From: Buchnera aphidicola (Phyllaphis fagi)
GTDB taxonomy: Bacteria > Pseudomonadota > Gammaproteobacteria > Enterobacterales > Enterobacteriaceae
DNA: 64,000 nt
Assembly: GCF_964058955.1 (NCBI RefSeq)
Contig: NZ_OZ060370.1
Span: forward strand, 1-64,000
Direction: 5' to 3'
This document shows, one piece after another, positions 26,886-39,677 of the stretch. The position numbers were made by a program, and so were the translations under genes. The stretch's first letter is position 1. Every line of letters begins with the position of its first letter. The notes beneath the pieces are model-generated. The model saw only the letters and a program-made list of their open reading frames with translations, searched no databases and was not told the origin of the DNA.

Positions 26886-28475
26886 TTAATGTTTAAAATT
26901 TCGTATTCCTGTAAAAATCATAGAAATATTATGCTTATCTGCTGATTCTATAACTTCAGAATCTCTAATAGATCCTCCTGGTTGAATAATACAGGATACT
27001 CCTAATAATGAAGCTATATCTATACTATCTTTAAATGGGAAAAATGCATCAGAAGCCATAATAATTGGTTGCTTGTTATTATGGAGTTTTTTATTGTTTT
27101 CATAATATTTTGCATTAGCTATTTTGACTGCATCAATCCGACTGGTTTGTCCTGATCCAATACTAATAGTTTTAAAATTTTGACCATATACAATTGCATT
27201 AGATTTAATAAATTTTATTATTTTCCATAAAAAAAAAGCATTTTTTTTTTCCAATTCATTAGGTTTTTTTTGACTTACTATATTCCAATTATGTTGATTA
27301 TTATTAATAAAATTATTTTGCTGTATTAATAAACCATGATTAACGCTATGTAATTCTTTAAATGTAACATTTTTTTTATTATGATATCCACAAATTAAAA
27401 GTTTAACGTTTTTTTTTTGTTTAATAATTTTTAACCCCGATTCAGTAATTTCAGGTCCTACAATTACTTCTACAAATTGTTTATCTAAAATTGTTTTAAT
27501 TATTTTATCGTCCATTAAACAATTAAAACTAATAACACCACCAAATGCTGAAATTGGATCACTATTATAAGCAGATAAATAAGATAATTCTATATTATCT
27601 GATAATGCTGCACCACATGGACTACCGTGTTTTACAATCACACAAGTAGGTTTATAAAATTGATTAACACATTCTAATGCTATATTAGCATCAGATATAT
27701 TATTATATGAAAGAAGCATTCCATTCAATTGTTTGTAAGAACTTATAACTCCTGGTATGGTTTTTTTATTTTTTTTAATATAAAAAGATGCTTTTTGATG
27801 AGGGTTTTCTCCATATTTTAAGTCTTGTTTTTTTACATATTGTAAATTTATTTTTTCAGGAAATAAATTATTTATTTTATTGTTATATAGGTCATTAATT
27901 TTTTTATTAAAATATTTTTTAATCTTATAATCATAATTCATAGTATAATGAAAAGCTTTATAAGCTAATTTTAATCTAGTTTCTAGACTAACATATTGAG
28001 TATTATAAATCTCATTTAATATTTTTTCATAATCTAGTATATCTGTTATAACAATAACATTTTTATAATTTTTTGCAGCAGCTCTTACTATAGCAGGTCC
28101 ACCAATATCAATTGTTTTTTCTATATCCATATTTTCATGAGTATCATGAAATGAATAAAAATTAGTTACAATCATATCAATAGCAGTCATTTGATATTTT
28201 TCAATTATATCAAAATATTTTTTTTTATTACCTAAAATACCCCCAAAAATTTTAGGATGTATAGTTTTTACTTGTCCGTTTATGATTTCTGGATATTGTG
28301 TTATTTCACATATTTTATGTGTTTTTATATGGTTTTTTTTTAGTTTTTTTCTTGTTCCTGAAGTAGAAAATATTTTAATTTTATTTTCTAATAAGCCTGT
28401 TGCAAATTTTATAATTTTAGATTTGTTAAACACACTAATTAAAGCAGTTTTAATAATTTTATTTTTTTTTTTCAT
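26886..28475 (-). CDS. purH: Bifunctional AICAR formyltransferase / IMP cyclohydrolase PurH
   Basis: PurH catalyses the last two steps to IMP. With the start at 28475 it has 529 residues, the E. coli length. An in-frame TTG at 28490 would add five residues without family support. The N-terminal cyclohydrolase domain shows ALISVFNKSKI, GQVKTIHPKIFGGIL and IDIGGPAIVRAAAKN. The C-terminal transformylase domain keeps the catalytic Lys-His in VKHGSPCG and ends IQPGGSIRDSEVI. An A11 run directly follows the start codon and is in frame. No clear Shine-Dalgarno is seen. In E. coli purD and hupA follow; both are missing here. Confidence 0.96.
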   Translation of the reverse strand: MKKKNKIIKTALISVFNKSKIIKFATGLLENKIKIFSTSGTRKKLKKNHIKTHKICEITQYPEIINGQVKTIHPKIFGGILGNKKKYFDIIEKYQMTAIDMIVTNFYSFHDTHENMDIEKTIDIGGPAIVRAAAKNYKNVIVITDILDYEKILNEIYNTQYVSLETRLKLAYKAFHYTMNYDYKIKKYFNKKINDLYNNKINNLFPEKINLQYVKKQDLKYGENPHQKASFYIKKNKKTIPGVISSYKQLNGMLLSYNNISDANIALECVNQFYKPTCVIVKHGSPCGAALSDNIELSYLSAYNSDPISAFGGVISFNCLMDDKIIKTILDKQFVEVIVGPEITESGLKIIKQKKNVKLLICGYHNKKNVTFKELHSVNHGLLIQQNNFINNNQHNWNIVSQKKPNELEKKNAFFLWKIIKFIKSNAIVYGQNFKTISIGSGQTSRIDAVKIANAKYYENNKKLHNNKQPIIMASDAFFPFKDSIDIASLLGVSCIIQPGGSIRDSEVIESADKHNISMIFTGIRNFKH

Positions 28476-28643
28476 TATATATATTATCAAAATAAATTGA
28501 TATATGTTTTATATTATCATATCTATTGTTTTATTTTAAAATAAAATATTACATATGTTTATTTATAATAAAATCATGAAATATTTTATATTAAAAATAA
28601 AATTTTTATGAATATATCAATACAGATAATGAAAAGAGGATTC

Positions 28644-29171
28644 ATGGAAAAAATTATTGAAAAAACCATATATGCTTCTCGTTGGTTAATGTTTCCTGTA
28701 TATATTGGATTATCATTTGGATTTATATTATTAACTGTCAAATTTTTTCAACAAATTATTTTTATTGTTCCAAAAATTTTAATTATGTCTGAATCCGGAT
28801 TAGTATTAATTGTTTTATCATTAATTGATATTGCTTTAGTTGGAGGTTTATTAGTTATGGTAATGTTTTCAGGATATGAAAATTTTATTTCCAAAATGGA
28901 TATTAATGATAATAAAAAACGATTAGGGTGGATGGGTAAAATGGACGTTAGTTCAATTAAAAATAAAGTAGCTTCTTCAATTGTTGCAATTTCTTCTGTT
29001 CATCTTCTTCGATTATTTATGGAAGTTGAAAAAGTATTAGATAATAAAATTATGTGGTGTGTCATTATCCATTTAACATTTGTATTATCAGCATTTGGTA
29101 TGGCGTATATTGATAAAATGAGTAAAAAAAAAGTTGAAAATTATTATAAAAAAAATCATATTACTTATTAA
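28644..29171 (+). CDS. yqhA: YqhA/UPF0114 family membrane protein
   Basis: A 175-residue inner-membrane protein of unknown function. It matches E. coli YqhA (164) closely: [15 protein letters not shown] near the N-terminus, [16 protein letters not shown] in the centre and [17 protein letters not shown] near the end. Three or four hydrophobic segments are visible. I start at 28644 ([14 protein letters not shown]), which equals the E. coli start, though AGAGGA is only three bases away; in-frame ATGs at 28608 and 28629 are alternatives. Retention of an uncharacterised membrane protein in so reduced a genome suggests a needed role. Confidence 0.88.
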   Translation: MEKIIEKTIYASRWLMFPVYIGLSFGFILLTVKFFQQIIFIVPKILIMSESGLVLIVLSLIDIALVGGLLVMVMFSGYENFISKMDINDNKKRLGWMGKMDVSSIKNKVASSIVAISSVHLLRLFMEVEKVLDNKIMWCVIIHLTFVLSAFGMAYIDKMSKKKVENYYKKNHITY

Positions 29172-29279
29172 GTATATGTACTTGAATTTTATAATTATTA
29201 TATCATGATAATAATATTTTGATATATGTAATTTGATAAATATTTATATGGTAGAAATAAATATGTTATATATACTTTA

Positions 29280-29310
29280 ATTGATAGCTATTTCAAATAT
29301 AGCTATCAAT
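29280..29310. terminator. Hairpin between convergent yqhA and rpoC
   Basis: ATTGATAGCTAT (29280-29291) pairs perfectly over 12 bases with ATAGCTATCAAT (29299-29310) across a seven-base loop. It lies between the yqhA end and the rpoC end (29342), so it probably ends the long tRNA-ribosomal-rpoBC transcript and possibly yqhA. No T run follows on either strand. Confidence 0.65.
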
Positions 29311-29341
29311 AAAGCACATAATGAAGAAAATTTACTTTTTT

Positions 29342-32300
29342 TTACATTTCAGTTTTTAATTCATCAGATAAATGAGAATAGGATATTTTTTTATTATGTT
29401 TATTATTGTAATGTGATGCATGTTGATTGAGTATTTTTTGATTACGTTGATTCAAACGATTAGTATGATAAACATATCCAGTACCTGCTGGAATTAATCT
29501 TCCAACAATAACATTTTCTTTCAATCCACGTAAATCATCTTTTTTCCCAGCTACTGCTGCTTCAGTTAATACCCGAGTAGTTTCTTGAAAAGAAGCTGCG
29601 GATATAAATGATTCTGTAGATAAAGAAGATTTTGTAATTCCTAATAAATTACGTATAAATGTAATTGGTCTTTTTTTAAATTGCTTTAATCTTCTATTTT
29701 CTATTTTAATATTTGTATATTCAACTTGTTCACCTTTCAAGAAAGTAGAATCCCCGGGATGAATAATTGTTGCTTTTCTTAACATTTGCTTAATAATTAC
29801 TTCAATGTGTTTATCATTTATTTTTACACCCTGTAAACGATATACCTCTTGAACTTCATTAACAATATATTTAGTTACAGATTGTACTCCTCTAAGCCGT
29901 AGAATATCATGCGGTGATTCTGGTCCATCAGATATTACATCGCCTTTTTCTACTCGTTCACCTTCAAGTACATTTAATTGTCTCCATTTTGGTATCATTT
30001 CTTCGTAATATACGTGATTTACTGTAGATGTAACTTTTAATCTTCTTTTCCCTTTTGTTTCTTTTCCAAAAGAAACAAGACCACTTATTTCCGATAGTAT
30101 AGCAAGTTCCTTAGGACGACGAGCTTCAAATAAATCAGCTACTCTAGGTAATCCTCCTGTTATATCTTTTGTTCCTACTGATTCTTGTGGTACTCTCGCT
30201 ATAGTATCTCCTGAACTTACTTGCACTCCATTTTCTAATTGAATAATAGTTCCTCCTGGAAGAAAATACTGTGCATGAATAGATGTTCCTGATATTAAAA
30301 CATCTTCTCCGTTTGATTTTATGATTTTTATAGATGGACGAAGATTTTTTCCTACAATATTACGTTCAAAAGAATCCAATACTATTATAGAAGATAAACC
30401 AGTTAATTCGTCTGTTTGTTTTATAATACTTTTGCCTTCAATCATATCTATAAATTTTATATATCCAGGAACTTCAGTAATAACAGGAATAGTATGAGGA
30501 TCCCATTTTGCTAATGTTTCTCCCCTATGAACTACTTCTCCATGTCCTTTTTCTAATACAGCACCATAAGGTACCTTATAACTTTCTTGTGGAACTCCAA
30601 ATTTATCAAGCATTTTTAATTCAATATTTCTTGAAGTAATAATAATTTTTCCGTGAGAATTTTTTACTGATTTAGAATTATTTAAATCAATTACTCCTGT
30701 ACTTTTTACTTCTATACTAGATGCAGAAACTGTTCGTGAAGCAGCACCACCAATATGAAATGTTCTCATTGTTAACTGTGTTCCTGGTTCTCCAATAGAT
30801 TGAGCAGCAATTACACCAATAGCTTCTCCTTTTTTAACTAATTCTCCTCTAGATAAATCACGGCCATAACAGTATGCACATACTCCAAAATCAGTTTCAC
30901 AATTTACCACTGATCTAACTTTCACATAATCAACAAAATTTTTCTTAATTATTTTACATAATTCTTCATTTAATAATGTATTTTTAGGAATTAATATTTT
31001 TTTTGAATGAGGATGTACAACATTGTCAGATGTAATTCGACCTAATACTCTATCACATAATGGTTCTTTTATATTACTTCCTTCTATAACTGGAGCCATA
31101 ATAATTCCATTTTTAGTACCACAATCATGCTCTGTAACAACTAAATCTTGTGCAACATCAACTAATCTTCGTGTTAAATAACCAGAATTAGCTGTTTTTA
31201 ATGCAGTATCAGCTAATCCTTTTCGTGCACCATGTGTAGAAATAAAATATTGTAATACATTCAACCCTTCTCTAAAATTAGCTGTAATAGGAGTTTCAAT
31301 AATAGATCCGTCTGGTTTTGCCATTAATCCTCTCATTCCAGCTAATTGTCTAATTTGAGCAGCAGATCCTCTTGCTCCTGAATCTGCCATCATAAATATA
31401 CTATTAAAAGATTCTTGTTGTTTAATAATTCCTTTTTTATTCATGACAGTTTCAATAGATAAATTTTTCATCATTGCTTTCGCAACACGTTCATTAGAAG
31501 TAGACCATATATCAATAACTTTATTATATCGTTCTCCAGATGTAACTAATCCTGATTGAAATTGTTGTTGAATTTCTAATACTTCATTTTCTGCTTCATG
31601 AATTATTTCAGATTTTTCATCAGGTATCATCATGTCATCTATACCTACGGATGTTCCAGATTTTGAAGAATATTCAAAACCTGTATACATCATTTGATCA
31701 GAAAATGATACTGTCTCTTGGATACCTAAAGTTTGATGGCATATGTTTAACATATTTGTTATAGACTGTTTCCGTAAAGTTTTGTTAATCATATTAAATG
31801 GTAATCCTTTAGGAATAACATTCCATAAGATAGCTCTACCAATAGTAGTATTAACTATTTGATATTTTTCTGTAAATGTACTGTCTTGATTTTTAATATA
31901 TTCAGTAATTCGAACTTTTACTACAGCATGTAATTCAGCTAATCCTAATTGATATACTTTTTCTGCTTCTTGTGAGTTTTTTAGTATCATTCCTTCTCCT
32001 TTTGCATGTATTTTTTTTCTTGTCATATAATATAGTCCTAATACAATATCCTGAGAAGGAACAATAACAGGCTCACCATTAGCAGGAGAAAGAATATTTT
32101 TTGTTGACATCATTAAGTTACGTGCTTCCATTTGTGATTCTTTAGTTAAAGGTACATGTACTGCCATTTGATCACCATCAAAATCAGCATTATATGCAGT
32201 ACATACTAATGGATGTAATTGTATTGCTTTACCTTCAACTAATATTGGTTCAAATGCTTGTATACCTAACCTATGCAATGTAGGTGCACGATTTAATAAA

Positions 32301-33574
32301 ATAGGATGTTTATGTATTACTTCATCTAATATATCCCATACAACGGGTTCTTCTTTTTCTACCATTGTTTTGGCGGCTTTAATAGTTGTAGCAAATCCTT
32401 TAATTTCTAATTTTCCATATATAAATGGTTTAAATAACTCTAAGGCCATTTTTTTTGGTAATCCACATTGATGTAATTGTAAATATGGACCTACTGTAAT
32501 TACAGATCTACCTGAATAATCTACTCTTTTCCCTAATAGATTTTGTCTAAATCGACCTTGTTTCCCTTTAATCATATCCGCTAAAGATTTTAAAGGTCTT
32601 TTATTAGAACCTATAATAGCTTTTCCTCGTCTTCCATTATCTAATAATGCGTCTACTGCTTCTTGTAACATACGTTTTTCATTTCTGACTATAATATCAG
32701 GAGCAGATAATTCTAATAATCTTTTTAAACGGTTATTTCTATTAATTACTCGACGATATAAATCATTTAAATCAGATGTTGCAAATCTACCCCCATCAAG
32801 TGGCACTAATGGTCTTAAATCGGGAGGTAAAATAGGTAGTGCATTAAGAATCATCCATTCTGGTTTATTATCAGATAATAAAAATGATTCTATAATTTTT
32901 ATTCTTTTTGTAATTTTCTTTTTTTTTGTTTCAGAATTTGTTTTTTTTAATTGATTATAAAGATTTTCATGCTCTATAGGTAAATTAAGATCTTTTAATA
33001 ACACTTGAATTGCTTCAGCACCCATTTTTGCATCAAATTCATCTCCAAATTCTTCTAATGCATCTAAATATTGTTCTTCTGATAAAATCTGTTTTTTTTC
33101 AAAATTTGTCATACCTTCTTCAAGAATTACATAAGATTCAAAATACAGTACTCGCTCAATATCACGCAAAGGCATATCTAAAAGTAATCCAATACGTGAT
33201 GGTAGAGATTTTAAAAACCAAATATGTGCAATTGGTGCAGCTAATTCAACATGTCCCATTCTATCACGTCGTACTTTACTTTGTGTTACTTCTACTCCGC
33301 ATTTTTCACATACTACACCGCGATGTTTCAGTCTTTTATATTTTCCACATAAACATTCGTAATCTTTGATAGGTCCAAAAATTCTAGAACAAAATAATCC
33401 ATCACGTTCTGGTTTAAAAGTTCGGTAATTTATAGTTTCAGGTTTTTTTACTTCACCAAAAGACCAAGCACGAATAGTATCTGGAGAAGCTAATTCAATT
33501 TTGATAGAATTAAATTCTTCTGTTTTAATTTGTGTTTTTATAATTTTTTTGAAATTTTTCACAAGAAATTCCAT
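29342..33574 (-). CDS. rpoC: RNA polymerase subunit beta'
   Basis: The beta' subunit carries the catalytic magnesium. The 1410-residue protein is near the E. coli length (1407). The zinc ribbon is seen in [20 protein letters not shown] (about residues 73-92), the catalytic motif in [15 protein letters not shown] near residue 460, the second zinc site in [14 protein letters not shown], and the trigger-loop region in [12 protein letters not shown]. Strongly conserved. It is 65 bases downstream of rpoB. Confidence 0.99.
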   Translation of the reverse strand: MEFLVKNFKKIIKTQIKTEEFNSIKIELASPDTIRAWSFGEVKKPETINYRTFKPERDGLFCSRIFGPIKDYECLCGKYKRLKHRGVVCEKCGVEVTQSKVRRDRMGHVELAAPIAHIWFLKSLPSRIGLLLDMPLRDIERVLYFESYVILEEGMTNFEKKQILSEEQYLDALEEFGDEFDAKMGAEAIQVLLKDLNLPIEHENLYNQLKKTNSETKKKKITKRIKIIESFLLSDNKPEWMILNALPILPPDLRPLVPLDGGRFATSDLNDLYRRVINRNNRLKRLLELSAPDIIVRNEKRMLQEAVDALLDNGRRGKAIIGSNKRPLKSLADMIKGKQGRFRQNLLGKRVDYSGRSVITVGPYLQLHQCGLPKKMALELFKPFIYGKLEIKGFATTIKAAKTMVEKEEPVVWDILDEVIHKHPILLNRAPTLHRLGIQAFEPILVEGKAIQLHPLVCTAYNADFDGDQMAVHVPLTKESQMEARNLMMSTKNILSPANGEPVIVPSQDIVLGLYYMTRKKIHAKGEGMILKNSQEAEKVYQLGLAELHAVVKVRITEYIKNQDSTFTEKYQIVNTTIGRAILWNVIPKGLPFNMINKTLRKQSITNMLNICHQTLGIQETVSFSDQMMYTGFEYSSKSGTSVGIDDMMIPDEKSEIIHEAENEVLEIQQQFQSGLVTSGERYNKVIDIWSTSNERVAKAMMKNLSIETVMNKKGIIKQQESFNSIFMMADSGARGSAAQIRQLAGMRGLMAKPDGSIIETPITANFREGLNVLQYFISTHGARKGLADTALKTANSGYLTRRLVDVAQDLVVTEHDCGTKNGIIMAPVIEGSNIKEPLCDRVLGRITSDNVVHPHSKKILIPKNTLLNEELCKIIKKNFVDYVKVRSVVNCETDFGVCAYCYGRDLSRGELVKKGEAIGVIAAQSIGEPGTQLTMRTFHIGGAASRTVSASSIEVKSTGVIDLNNSKSVKNSHGKIIITSRNIELKMLDKFGVPQESYKVPYGAVLEKGHGEVVHRGETLAKWDPHTIPVITEVPGYIKFIDMIEGKSIIKQTDELTGLSSIIVLDSFERNIVGKNLRPSIKIIKSNGEDVLISGTSIHAQYFLPGGTIIQLENGVQVSSGDTIARVPQESVGTKDITGGLPRVADLFEARRPKELAILSEISGLVSFGKETKGKRRLKVTSTVNHVYYEEMIPKWRQLNVLEGERVEKGDVISDGPESPHDILRLRGVQSVTKYIVNEVQEVYRLQGVKINDKHIEVIIKQMLRKATIIHPGDSTFLKGEQVEYTNIKIENRRLKQFKKRPITFIRNLLGITKSSLSTESFISAASFQETTRVLTEAAVAGKKDDLRGLKENVIVGRLIPAGTGYVYHTNRLNQRNQKILNQHASHYNNKHNKKISYSHLSDELKTEM

Positions 33575-33639
33575 AGAAGTATAAGGATATTGAAAGTATA
33601 TTTATAATTTTAAAATAAATTATACATATTGTATGTATT

Positions 33640-36600
33640 TTATTCATCGTCAAGTTCAATATTAATTCCTAAAGATCGAATTTCCTTTAATAGAACATTA
33701 AATGATTCAGGTGTACCAGGGTCCATTTGATAGTTACCTTCTACTATATTTTTATACATATTACTTCTTCCATAAACATCATCCGATTTAACAGTTAACA
33801 TTTCTTGTAATGTATATGATGCTCCATATGCTTCTAATGCCCATACTTCCATTTCACCAAATCTTTGTCCTCCAAATTGAGCTTTTCCACCTAGAGGTTG
33901 TTGAGTAATTAAACTATAAGATCCAGTTGAACGCGCATGCATTTTATCATCTACTAAATGATTTAATTTAAGCATATACATATATCCAACAGTAACAGGT
34001 CGTTCAAATTGTTCTCCTGTTCGACCGTCAAATAACGTTATTTGTCCTGATTGTGGTAAATCACCTAATTTTAATAATTTTTTAATTTCTTCTTCTTGAG
34101 CACCATCAAATACAGGTGTTGAAATAGGTAAACCATATTTAAAATTATGTGCTAATGTTAAAATTTCTGAATCAGATAAAGTATTAAAATCAATTTTTTG
34201 TTTTATTTTTTTACCTAAATTAAATACTGTTTGTATAAAAGAACGTATTTTATAAATTTTTTCTTGATTTTTTAACATTTTATTAATTTTATCTCCAATA
34301 CCTTTCGCAGCCATGCCTAAATGAGTTTCTAAAATTTGACCAATATTCATTCTTGAAGGTACTCCTAATGGATTAAGAACGATATCAATTGGTACTCCAT
34401 TTTTATCATATGGCATATCTTCTATAGGATTAATTTTAGATATTACTCCTTTATTTCCATGTCTTCCTGCCATTTTATCACCAGTTTTAATTTGACGTTT
34501 CACTGCTAAAGATATTTTAACAACTTTTAATATTCCTGGTGCTAAATCATCTCCTTTAGTAATTTTTTTTCTTTGCAATTCTATTGTGTTTTTAAATATT
34601 TTTTTAAGTTTTTTATATTTTTTATTAATTTTATTTAGTTCTTGAGCATTTTTTTTATCTTGTATATCAATAGTTAGCCATAGTTTTTTATTTAATGTAT
34701 TTAAATAGTTACTTTCAATGGATGATTTAATAAGTATATTTTTGGCTCTATTAAATATATTTGATTCTAAAATTTTAAATTCTTCTGTTAAATCTTTTTT
34801 AATTTTTTGTAATTGCATATTTTCAATTTCTATAGTTCTTTTATCTTTTTTTATACCATCTCTCGTGAATATTTGTACATCAATTACTGTTCCTGAAACA
34901 CTATTTGGAACTCGTAAAGATGAATCTTTTACATCAGATGCTTTTTCACCAAAAATAGCACGTAATAACTTTTCTTCAGGAGTGAGTTGATTTTCTCCTT
35001 TAGGGGTTACTTTACCAACTAAAATATCTCCACCTTTAATTTCTGCTCCAATATATACAATTCCTGATTCATCTAATTTAGATAAAGCTGATTCATGAAT
35101 ATTAGGTATATCAGAACTAATTTCTTCTGGACCTAATTTAGTATCTCGAGCAATACATGATAATTCTTGAATATGAATAGTAGTAAATTGATCTTTTTTA
35201 ATAATATTTTCTGATATTAATATAGAATCTTCGTAATTATATCCATGCCACGGCATGAATGCTACTCTCATGTTGTGACCTAATGCTAATTCTCCTAAAT
35301 CTGTAGATGGACCATCTGCTAATACATCTCCTTTATAAATATTTTCATGTAATTGAACACAAGGAATTTGATTAATACAGGTATTTTGATTAGATCTACT
35401 ATATTTTATTAAATTGTAAATATCAATTCCAGATTCTTCTAGATCAGTTTCATTGTTACATACTTTTACTACTATTCTTGATGCATCAACATATTGTATT
35501 ATTCCACTTCTTTTAGCAACAACTGTTACACCTGAATCAATTGCAACAGATCGTTCCATTCCAGTACCAACTAAGGGTTTTTCTGGTTTTAAATTAGGAA
35601 TAGCTTGTCTTTGCATATTAGCTCCCATTAATGCTCGATTAGCATCATCATGTTCTAAAAATGGTATCAAAGAAGTACCTACAGAAACAATTTGTTGGGC
35701 AGAAATATCCATATAATCAATTTTTTTTACATCAAATAAACCAGATTCTCCTTTATATCTACACATAATTAATTGATCAATAAAATAATTATTTGAGTTA
35801 ATACGTGAATTAATTTGTGCAATTATATATTGTCCTTCTTCTATAGCTGATAAATATTGAATTTCTTGTGTTACTAATCCATTTTTAACTTTTCGATATG
35901 GTGTTTCTAAAAAACCATATTCATTAGTTTGCGCATATACTGATAAAGAATTAATTAATCCAATATTTGGCCCTTCTGGTGTTTCAACAGGGCAAACTCT
36001 ACCATAATGAGTAGGATGTACATCTCGAACTTCAAATCCTGCTCTTTCTCGAGTTAAACCGCCTAATCCAAGTGCAGAGATTCGTCGTTTATGTGTAATT
36101 TCTGCTAAAGGATTATTTTGATCCATAAATTGAGATAATTGACTAGAAGTAAAAAATTCTTTAACAATAGCTGAAATTGGTTTTGCATTAATAACATCTT
36201 GAGGCATTAATATATTTAAATCTCCTAAAGATAGTCTTTCTTTAACTGTTTTTTCAACTCGTATTAAACCAATTCTAAATTGATTTTCTACCATTTCACC
36301 AACAGATCTAACTCTTCTATTACCTAAATGATCAATATCATCAGTTTCTTTTTTTCCATTTCGTATATCAATAAGTTTTTTTATAACATCAATAATATCT
36401 TGTTTATCTAATATACTTTTACCTGTAATTTCTTGACGAGATACAGATTTATTTAATTTCATTCTTCCTACTAATGAAAGTTCATATCTATGTTCAGAAA
36501 AAAATAAATTAAAAAATAAATTTTCTGAAACTTCTTTACTAGGAGGTTCACCGGGTCTCATAATTTTATATATTTCTATTAATGCGCTAGATTGATCAAT

Positions 36601-37665
36601 AGTTGTATCAATATTTAATGTATTAGATATATATGCACCATGATCAATATCATTAGTAAAAATTGTTTCTATACATTGAAATTTAGATTTTTGGATATTT
36701 TTTATATTTTCTAATGTTAATGGAGTATTAGCTAATATAATAACGTCATTAGTATATGAATTGATATAATTTTTACAAACAATTTGTCCTACTAAATATT
36801 CAATAGGAACTTCTATGGATTGAATTTTTTCATTTTTTAATTTTTTAATATGTCGAATAGTAATACGTTTTCCTTTTGCAACATATATAATATTATTATA
36901 AATAATATTAAAAGATGCTGTTTCTCCTCTTAATCTATCAGGAATTAATTCCATATATATTTTATTATTTTTTAACTGAAATATATTTTTTTTAAAAAAA
37001 ATTTTTAAAATTTCTTCAGTATTACATCCTAAAGCACGTAAAATTATACTAATTGGAAATTTTCTACGACGATCTATACGTGCAAATAAATGATCTTTAG
37101 TATCAAATTCAAAATCTAACCATGATCCTCGATAAGGTATAATTCGAGCATGGTATAAAATTTTACCAGAAGAATTAGTTTTTCCTTTATCACTATCAAA
37201 AAATACTCCTGGACTACGATGTAATTGAGATACAACAACTCTTTCAGTACCATTAATAATAAATGTTCCATGATGGGTCATAACTGGAATTTCACCCATA
37301 TATACTTCTTGTTCTTTAATTTCTTTAACAATAATATCTAAATTTTCTATTTGATATATTATTAATCTTAATTTGACGCGTATAGGTATAGAATATGTCA
37401 TACCTCTAGTTTTACATTCTGTAACATTAAATATTTTTTTACCTAAACGATAACTTATATATTGTAATTCAGAATTACCATTATAACTTTTAATAGGGAA
37501 TACAGAACGGAATGCCGATTCTAATCCTGATTTACCTGTTACATCTTGTTTAATAAATTTTTTGAAAGAATTTAGTTGAATATTAAGAAGATATGGGATT
37601 TTTAAGATTTTAGGATGTTTCCTAAAATCTTTACGAATCCTTTTTTTCTCTGTGTGAGAATACAC
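33640..37665 (-). CDS. rpoB: RNA polymerase subunit beta
   Basis: The beta subunit forms the other half of the active cleft. It has 1341 residues (E. coli 1342) and aligns end to end, from [13 protein letters not shown] to the terminal [11 protein letters not shown]. The rifampicin-pocket block [22 protein letters not shown] is intact up to SALG, after which the normally invariant proline equivalent to E. coli Pro535 is leucine (ALGLGG). The region at about residues 990-1050 is Lys/Asn-rich and diverged, as in the family's lineage-specific insert. Confidence 0.99.
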   Translation of the reverse strand: MYSHTEKKRIRKDFRKHPKILKIPYLLNIQLNSFKKFIKQDVTGKSGLESAFRSVFPIKSYNGNSELQYISYRLGKKIFNVTECKTRGMTYSIPIRVKLRLIIYQIENLDIIVKEIKEQEVYMGEIPVMTHHGTFIINGTERVVVSQLHRSPGVFFDSDKGKTNSSGKILYHARIIPYRGSWLDFEFDTKDHLFARIDRRRKFPISIILRALGCNTEEILKIFFKKNIFQLKNNKIYMELIPDRLRGETASFNIIYNNIIYVAKGKRITIRHIKKLKNEKIQSIEVPIEYLVGQIVCKNYINSYTNDVIILANTPLTLENIKNIQKSKFQCIETIFTNDIDHGAYISNTLNIDTTIDQSSALIEIYKIMRPGEPPSKEVSENLFFNLFFSEHRYELSLVGRMKLNKSVSRQEITGKSILDKQDIIDVIKKLIDIRNGKKETDDIDHLGNRRVRSVGEMVENQFRIGLIRVEKTVKERLSLGDLNILMPQDVINAKPISAIVKEFFTSSQLSQFMDQNNPLAEITHKRRISALGLGGLTRERAGFEVRDVHPTHYGRVCPVETPEGPNIGLINSLSVYAQTNEYGFLETPYRKVKNGLVTQEIQYLSAIEEGQYIIAQINSRINSNNYFIDQLIMCRYKGESGLFDVKKIDYMDISAQQIVSVGTSLIPFLEHDDANRALMGANMQRQAIPNLKPEKPLVGTGMERSVAIDSGVTVVAKRSGIIQYVDASRIVVKVCNNETDLEESGIDIYNLIKYSRSNQNTCINQIPCVQLHENIYKGDVLADGPSTDLGELALGHNMRVAFMPWHGYNYEDSILISENIIKKDQFTTIHIQELSCIARDTKLGPEEISSDIPNIHESALSKLDESGIVYIGAEIKGGDILVGKVTPKGENQLTPEEKLLRAIFGEKASDVKDSSLRVPNSVSGTVIDVQIFTRDGIKKDKRTIEIENMQLQKIKKDLTEEFKILESNIFNRAKNILIKSSIESNYLNTLNKKLWLTIDIQDKKNAQELNKINKKYKKLKKIFKNTIELQRKKITKGDDLAPGILKVVKISLAVKRQIKTGDKMAGRHGNKGVISKINPIEDMPYDKNGVPIDIVLNPLGVPSRMNIGQILETHLGMAAKGIGDKINKMLKNQEKIYKIRSFIQTVFNLGKKIKQKIDFNTLSDSEILTLAHNFKYGLPISTPVFDGAQEEEIKKLLKLGDLPQSGQITLFDGRTGEQFERPVTVGYMYMLKLNHLVDDKMHARSTGSYSLITQQPLGGKAQFGGQRFGEMEVWALEAYGASYTLQEMLTVKSDDVYGRSNMYKNIVEGNYQMDPGTPESFNVLLKEIRSLGINIELDDE

Positions 37666-37878
37666 TTCTTAATTCCTTAATCAACTGATTAAATTTAACA
37701 AAAAATATAAATTATATTTTTTGTTAAAATAATTAATGAAATGAAAGATTTTTTGATCATTTAATAAATTGATAATCATAAATGTAATACCTTTATTATT
37801 GTTTGTGATTAAAATAATAAGAATATTTTATATTTTTAATATATAATATTCTTATTTTTATAATTATATAAAAATAAA

Positions 37879-37899
37879 GCTGGTGATATTTCCACCAGC
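37879..37899 (-). terminator. Attenuator-like hairpin between rplL and rpoB
   Basis: On the minus strand GCTGGTG pairs with CACCAGC over seven G+C-rich bases across a seven-base loop, followed by the U-rich tail TTTATTTTTAT. It lies about 40 bases after the rplL stop and 214 bases before the rpoB start. E. coli has a partial terminator at this position that sets the ratio of ribosomal protein to polymerase, so an attenuator is likely. Confidence 0.75.
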
Positions 37900-37938
37900 A
37901 TAATATAAATAGAATTATTCTTGATTATATTAATATTA

Positions 37939-38307
37939 CTATTTTATTTCAACTTCAGCGCCAACTTTTTCTAAATTATTTTTTAACGATTCAGCATCTT
38001 TTTTATTTATTTTTTCTTTGATAATTGTTGGAGCTGATTCTACTAAATCTTTAGATTCTTTTAATCCAAGGTTAGTTGCACTTCTTACAGCTTTAATTAC
38101 TGATATTTTATTTTTACCAATAGATTTTAATAATACATCAAATTCTGTTTTTTCTTCTTTTTCTTTTACATTTTGAGTATTTGTATTATGTATTGGTATT
38201 GCAGCAGAAACTCCGAATTTTTTTTCCATACTAGAAATTAATTCAACAATATCCATAACAGACATTTTTGATACTGCTTCTAATATTTTTTCTTTAGTTA
38301 TAGACAT
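37939..38307 (-). CDS. rplL: 50S ribosomal protein L7/L12
   Basis: L7/L12 forms the flexible stalk that recruits translation GTPases. The start at 38307 gives 122 residues starting [12 protein letters not shown] and is supported by AGGA upstream at proper spacing; an earlier start at 38328 would add seven residues not found in the family. The N-terminal dimerisation domain, a shortened charged hinge (about residues 40-55) and the C-terminal domain with [24 protein letters not shown] are all present. Confidence 0.97.
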   Translation of the reverse strand: MSITKEKILEAVSKMSVMDIVELISSMEKKFGVSAAIPIHNTNTQNVKEKEEKTEFDVLLKSIGKNKISVIKAVRSATNLGLKESKDLVESAPTIIKEKINKKDAESLKNNLEKVGAEVEIK

Positions 38308-38374
38308 AAATAGTATTCCTGGCAACAATGAAATTAATTTTCGTTTAATTGAACATTACAAAAATTAAAGAATT

Positions 38375-38875
38375 TTATTTTATTGTACATTTTTTTTGTT
38401 TTATTGCTAATAAAACAAAAAGTAATTTTCCTATTGTTGCGGTTTTTATAGTGATTATCAAATGTATAATTGCTTCTTGATATGAAGGTAAATTTGCAAT
38501 TTGATTAATTTCTAGTGGTGATAATATTTTCCCGTGTAATGCAGCAGTAATAATTTTAAAATTTTTATTATTTTTATGAAAATTGTGAAATAATTTTATT
38601 GCACTTTCTGAATCATTGATTGAAAATGCAATTAAAGATGGTCCAAATAAATGATTATTTAAACATTCTAATGATGTATTTTGAAATGATATTTTAAGTA
38701 AAGTATTTTTTACAACATGAATTTTAACATTATTTATTCGACCATGTTTACGTAATTGAGTAATTTTATTAACATTTACCGTTCGAGTATCAGCAATAAT
38801 AACTGATAATGCAATATGAGCTATTTTATTTATTTTAGCAATAATATTTTTTTTTTTTTGTATATTTAATATCAT
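38375..38875 (-). CDS. rplJ: 50S ribosomal protein L10
   Basis: L10 anchors the L7/L12 stalk to 23S rRNA. The 166-residue protein (E. coli 165) begins MILNIQKKKNIIAKI and keeps VVKNTLL, the ECLNNHLFGPSLIAFS block and a C-terminal helix. An A13 run spanning codons 6-10 (CAA through AAT) is in frame as written, which makes it a slippage-prone site close to the start. Confidence 0.95.
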   Translation of the reverse strand: MILNIQKKKNIIAKINKIAHIALSVIIADTRTVNVNKITQLRKHGRINNVKIHVVKNTLLKISFQNTSLECLNNHLFGPSLIAFSINDSESAIKLFHNFHKNNKNFKIITAALHGKILSPLEINQIANLPSYQEAIIHLIITIKTATIGKLLFVLLAIKQKKCTIK

Positions 38876-38972
38876 ATGTCTTATATTCCTGATATCAGAT
38901 TAAAACTTTTATTGCTAAATATCAATGATTTTTAAAATATATTATATTTTAAAAGATTTAATAATATAACAT

Positions 38973-39677
38973 TTATTTTTTTTCATTGATACTATCTTTT
39001 TGAATTAATAATCCAATACCCATAGTAGTAGATAATGTTATTTTTTTAAAAAATGTGCCTTTAGATTTTATAGGTTTTAATTTATATAATGATTCTAGTA
39101 ATTGTGTTAAATTTTCTTGTAATTGTTGATTTGAAAAATTGATTTTTCCTATAGTAGTATGTATAATTCCATTTTTATCATTTTTATAACGTATTTGTCC
39201 TTTTTTTGCATTATTAATTGCTTCTACAATATTAGAAGTAATAGTTCCTGTTTTTGGATTAGGCATTAATCCTTTAGGACCTAATATAGGTCCTAATTTT
39301 CCTATAATATTCATACTATCTGGAGAAGCAATCACTACATCAAAATGACTTTTTTTGTTATTTTTAAAGTAATCTATTAATTCATAACTTCCAGCGATAT
39401 CAGCTCCATTGTCTGTTGCTTTTTTGATATTTTCACCTTGAGTAAATACAGCAATTTTGATTTTACGACCAATACCATGAGGAAGTATAGTAAATCCACG
39501 AATATTTTGATCAGATTTTTTGGCATCAATACCTAAATTAATTGCTACATCTAAACTTTCAATAAAGTTTTTTGTTGAAAATTTTTTTAGTAAGTTAATT
39601 GCATTATATATTTTATATGTTTTTTTTAAATCAATTTTATTTTTTACATTTTTTATTTTCTTTGTTATTTTAACCAT
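38973..39677 (-). CDS. rplA: 50S ribosomal protein L1
   Basis: L1 forms the mobile stalk at the E site and in E. coli represses its own operon by binding the leader. It has 234 residues, as in E. coli, with the conserved VDVAINLGIDAKKSDQ-like block (here SLDVAINLGIDAKKSDQ), GPILGPKGLMPNPKTGT near residue 128 and a diverged C-terminus. Its start codon directly abuts the rplK stop. Confidence 0.97.
   Translation of the reverse strand: MVKITKKIKNVKNKIDLKKTYKIYNAINLLKKFSTKNFIESLDVAINLGIDAKKSDQNIRGFTILPHGIGRKIKIAVFTQGENIKKATDNGADIAGSYELIDYFKNNKKSHFDVVIASPDSMNIIGKLGPILGPKGLMPNPKTGTITSNIVEAINNAKKGQIRYKNDKNGIIHTTIGKINFSNQQLQENLTQLLESLYKLKPIKSKGTFFKKITLSTTMGIGLLIQKDSINEKK

Noticed and set aside
33010-33369. 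Open frame of 119 codons antisense to rpoC
   Set aside because: Shadow of a strongly conserved gene; its hydrophobic composition is that of reversed A/T-rich codons.
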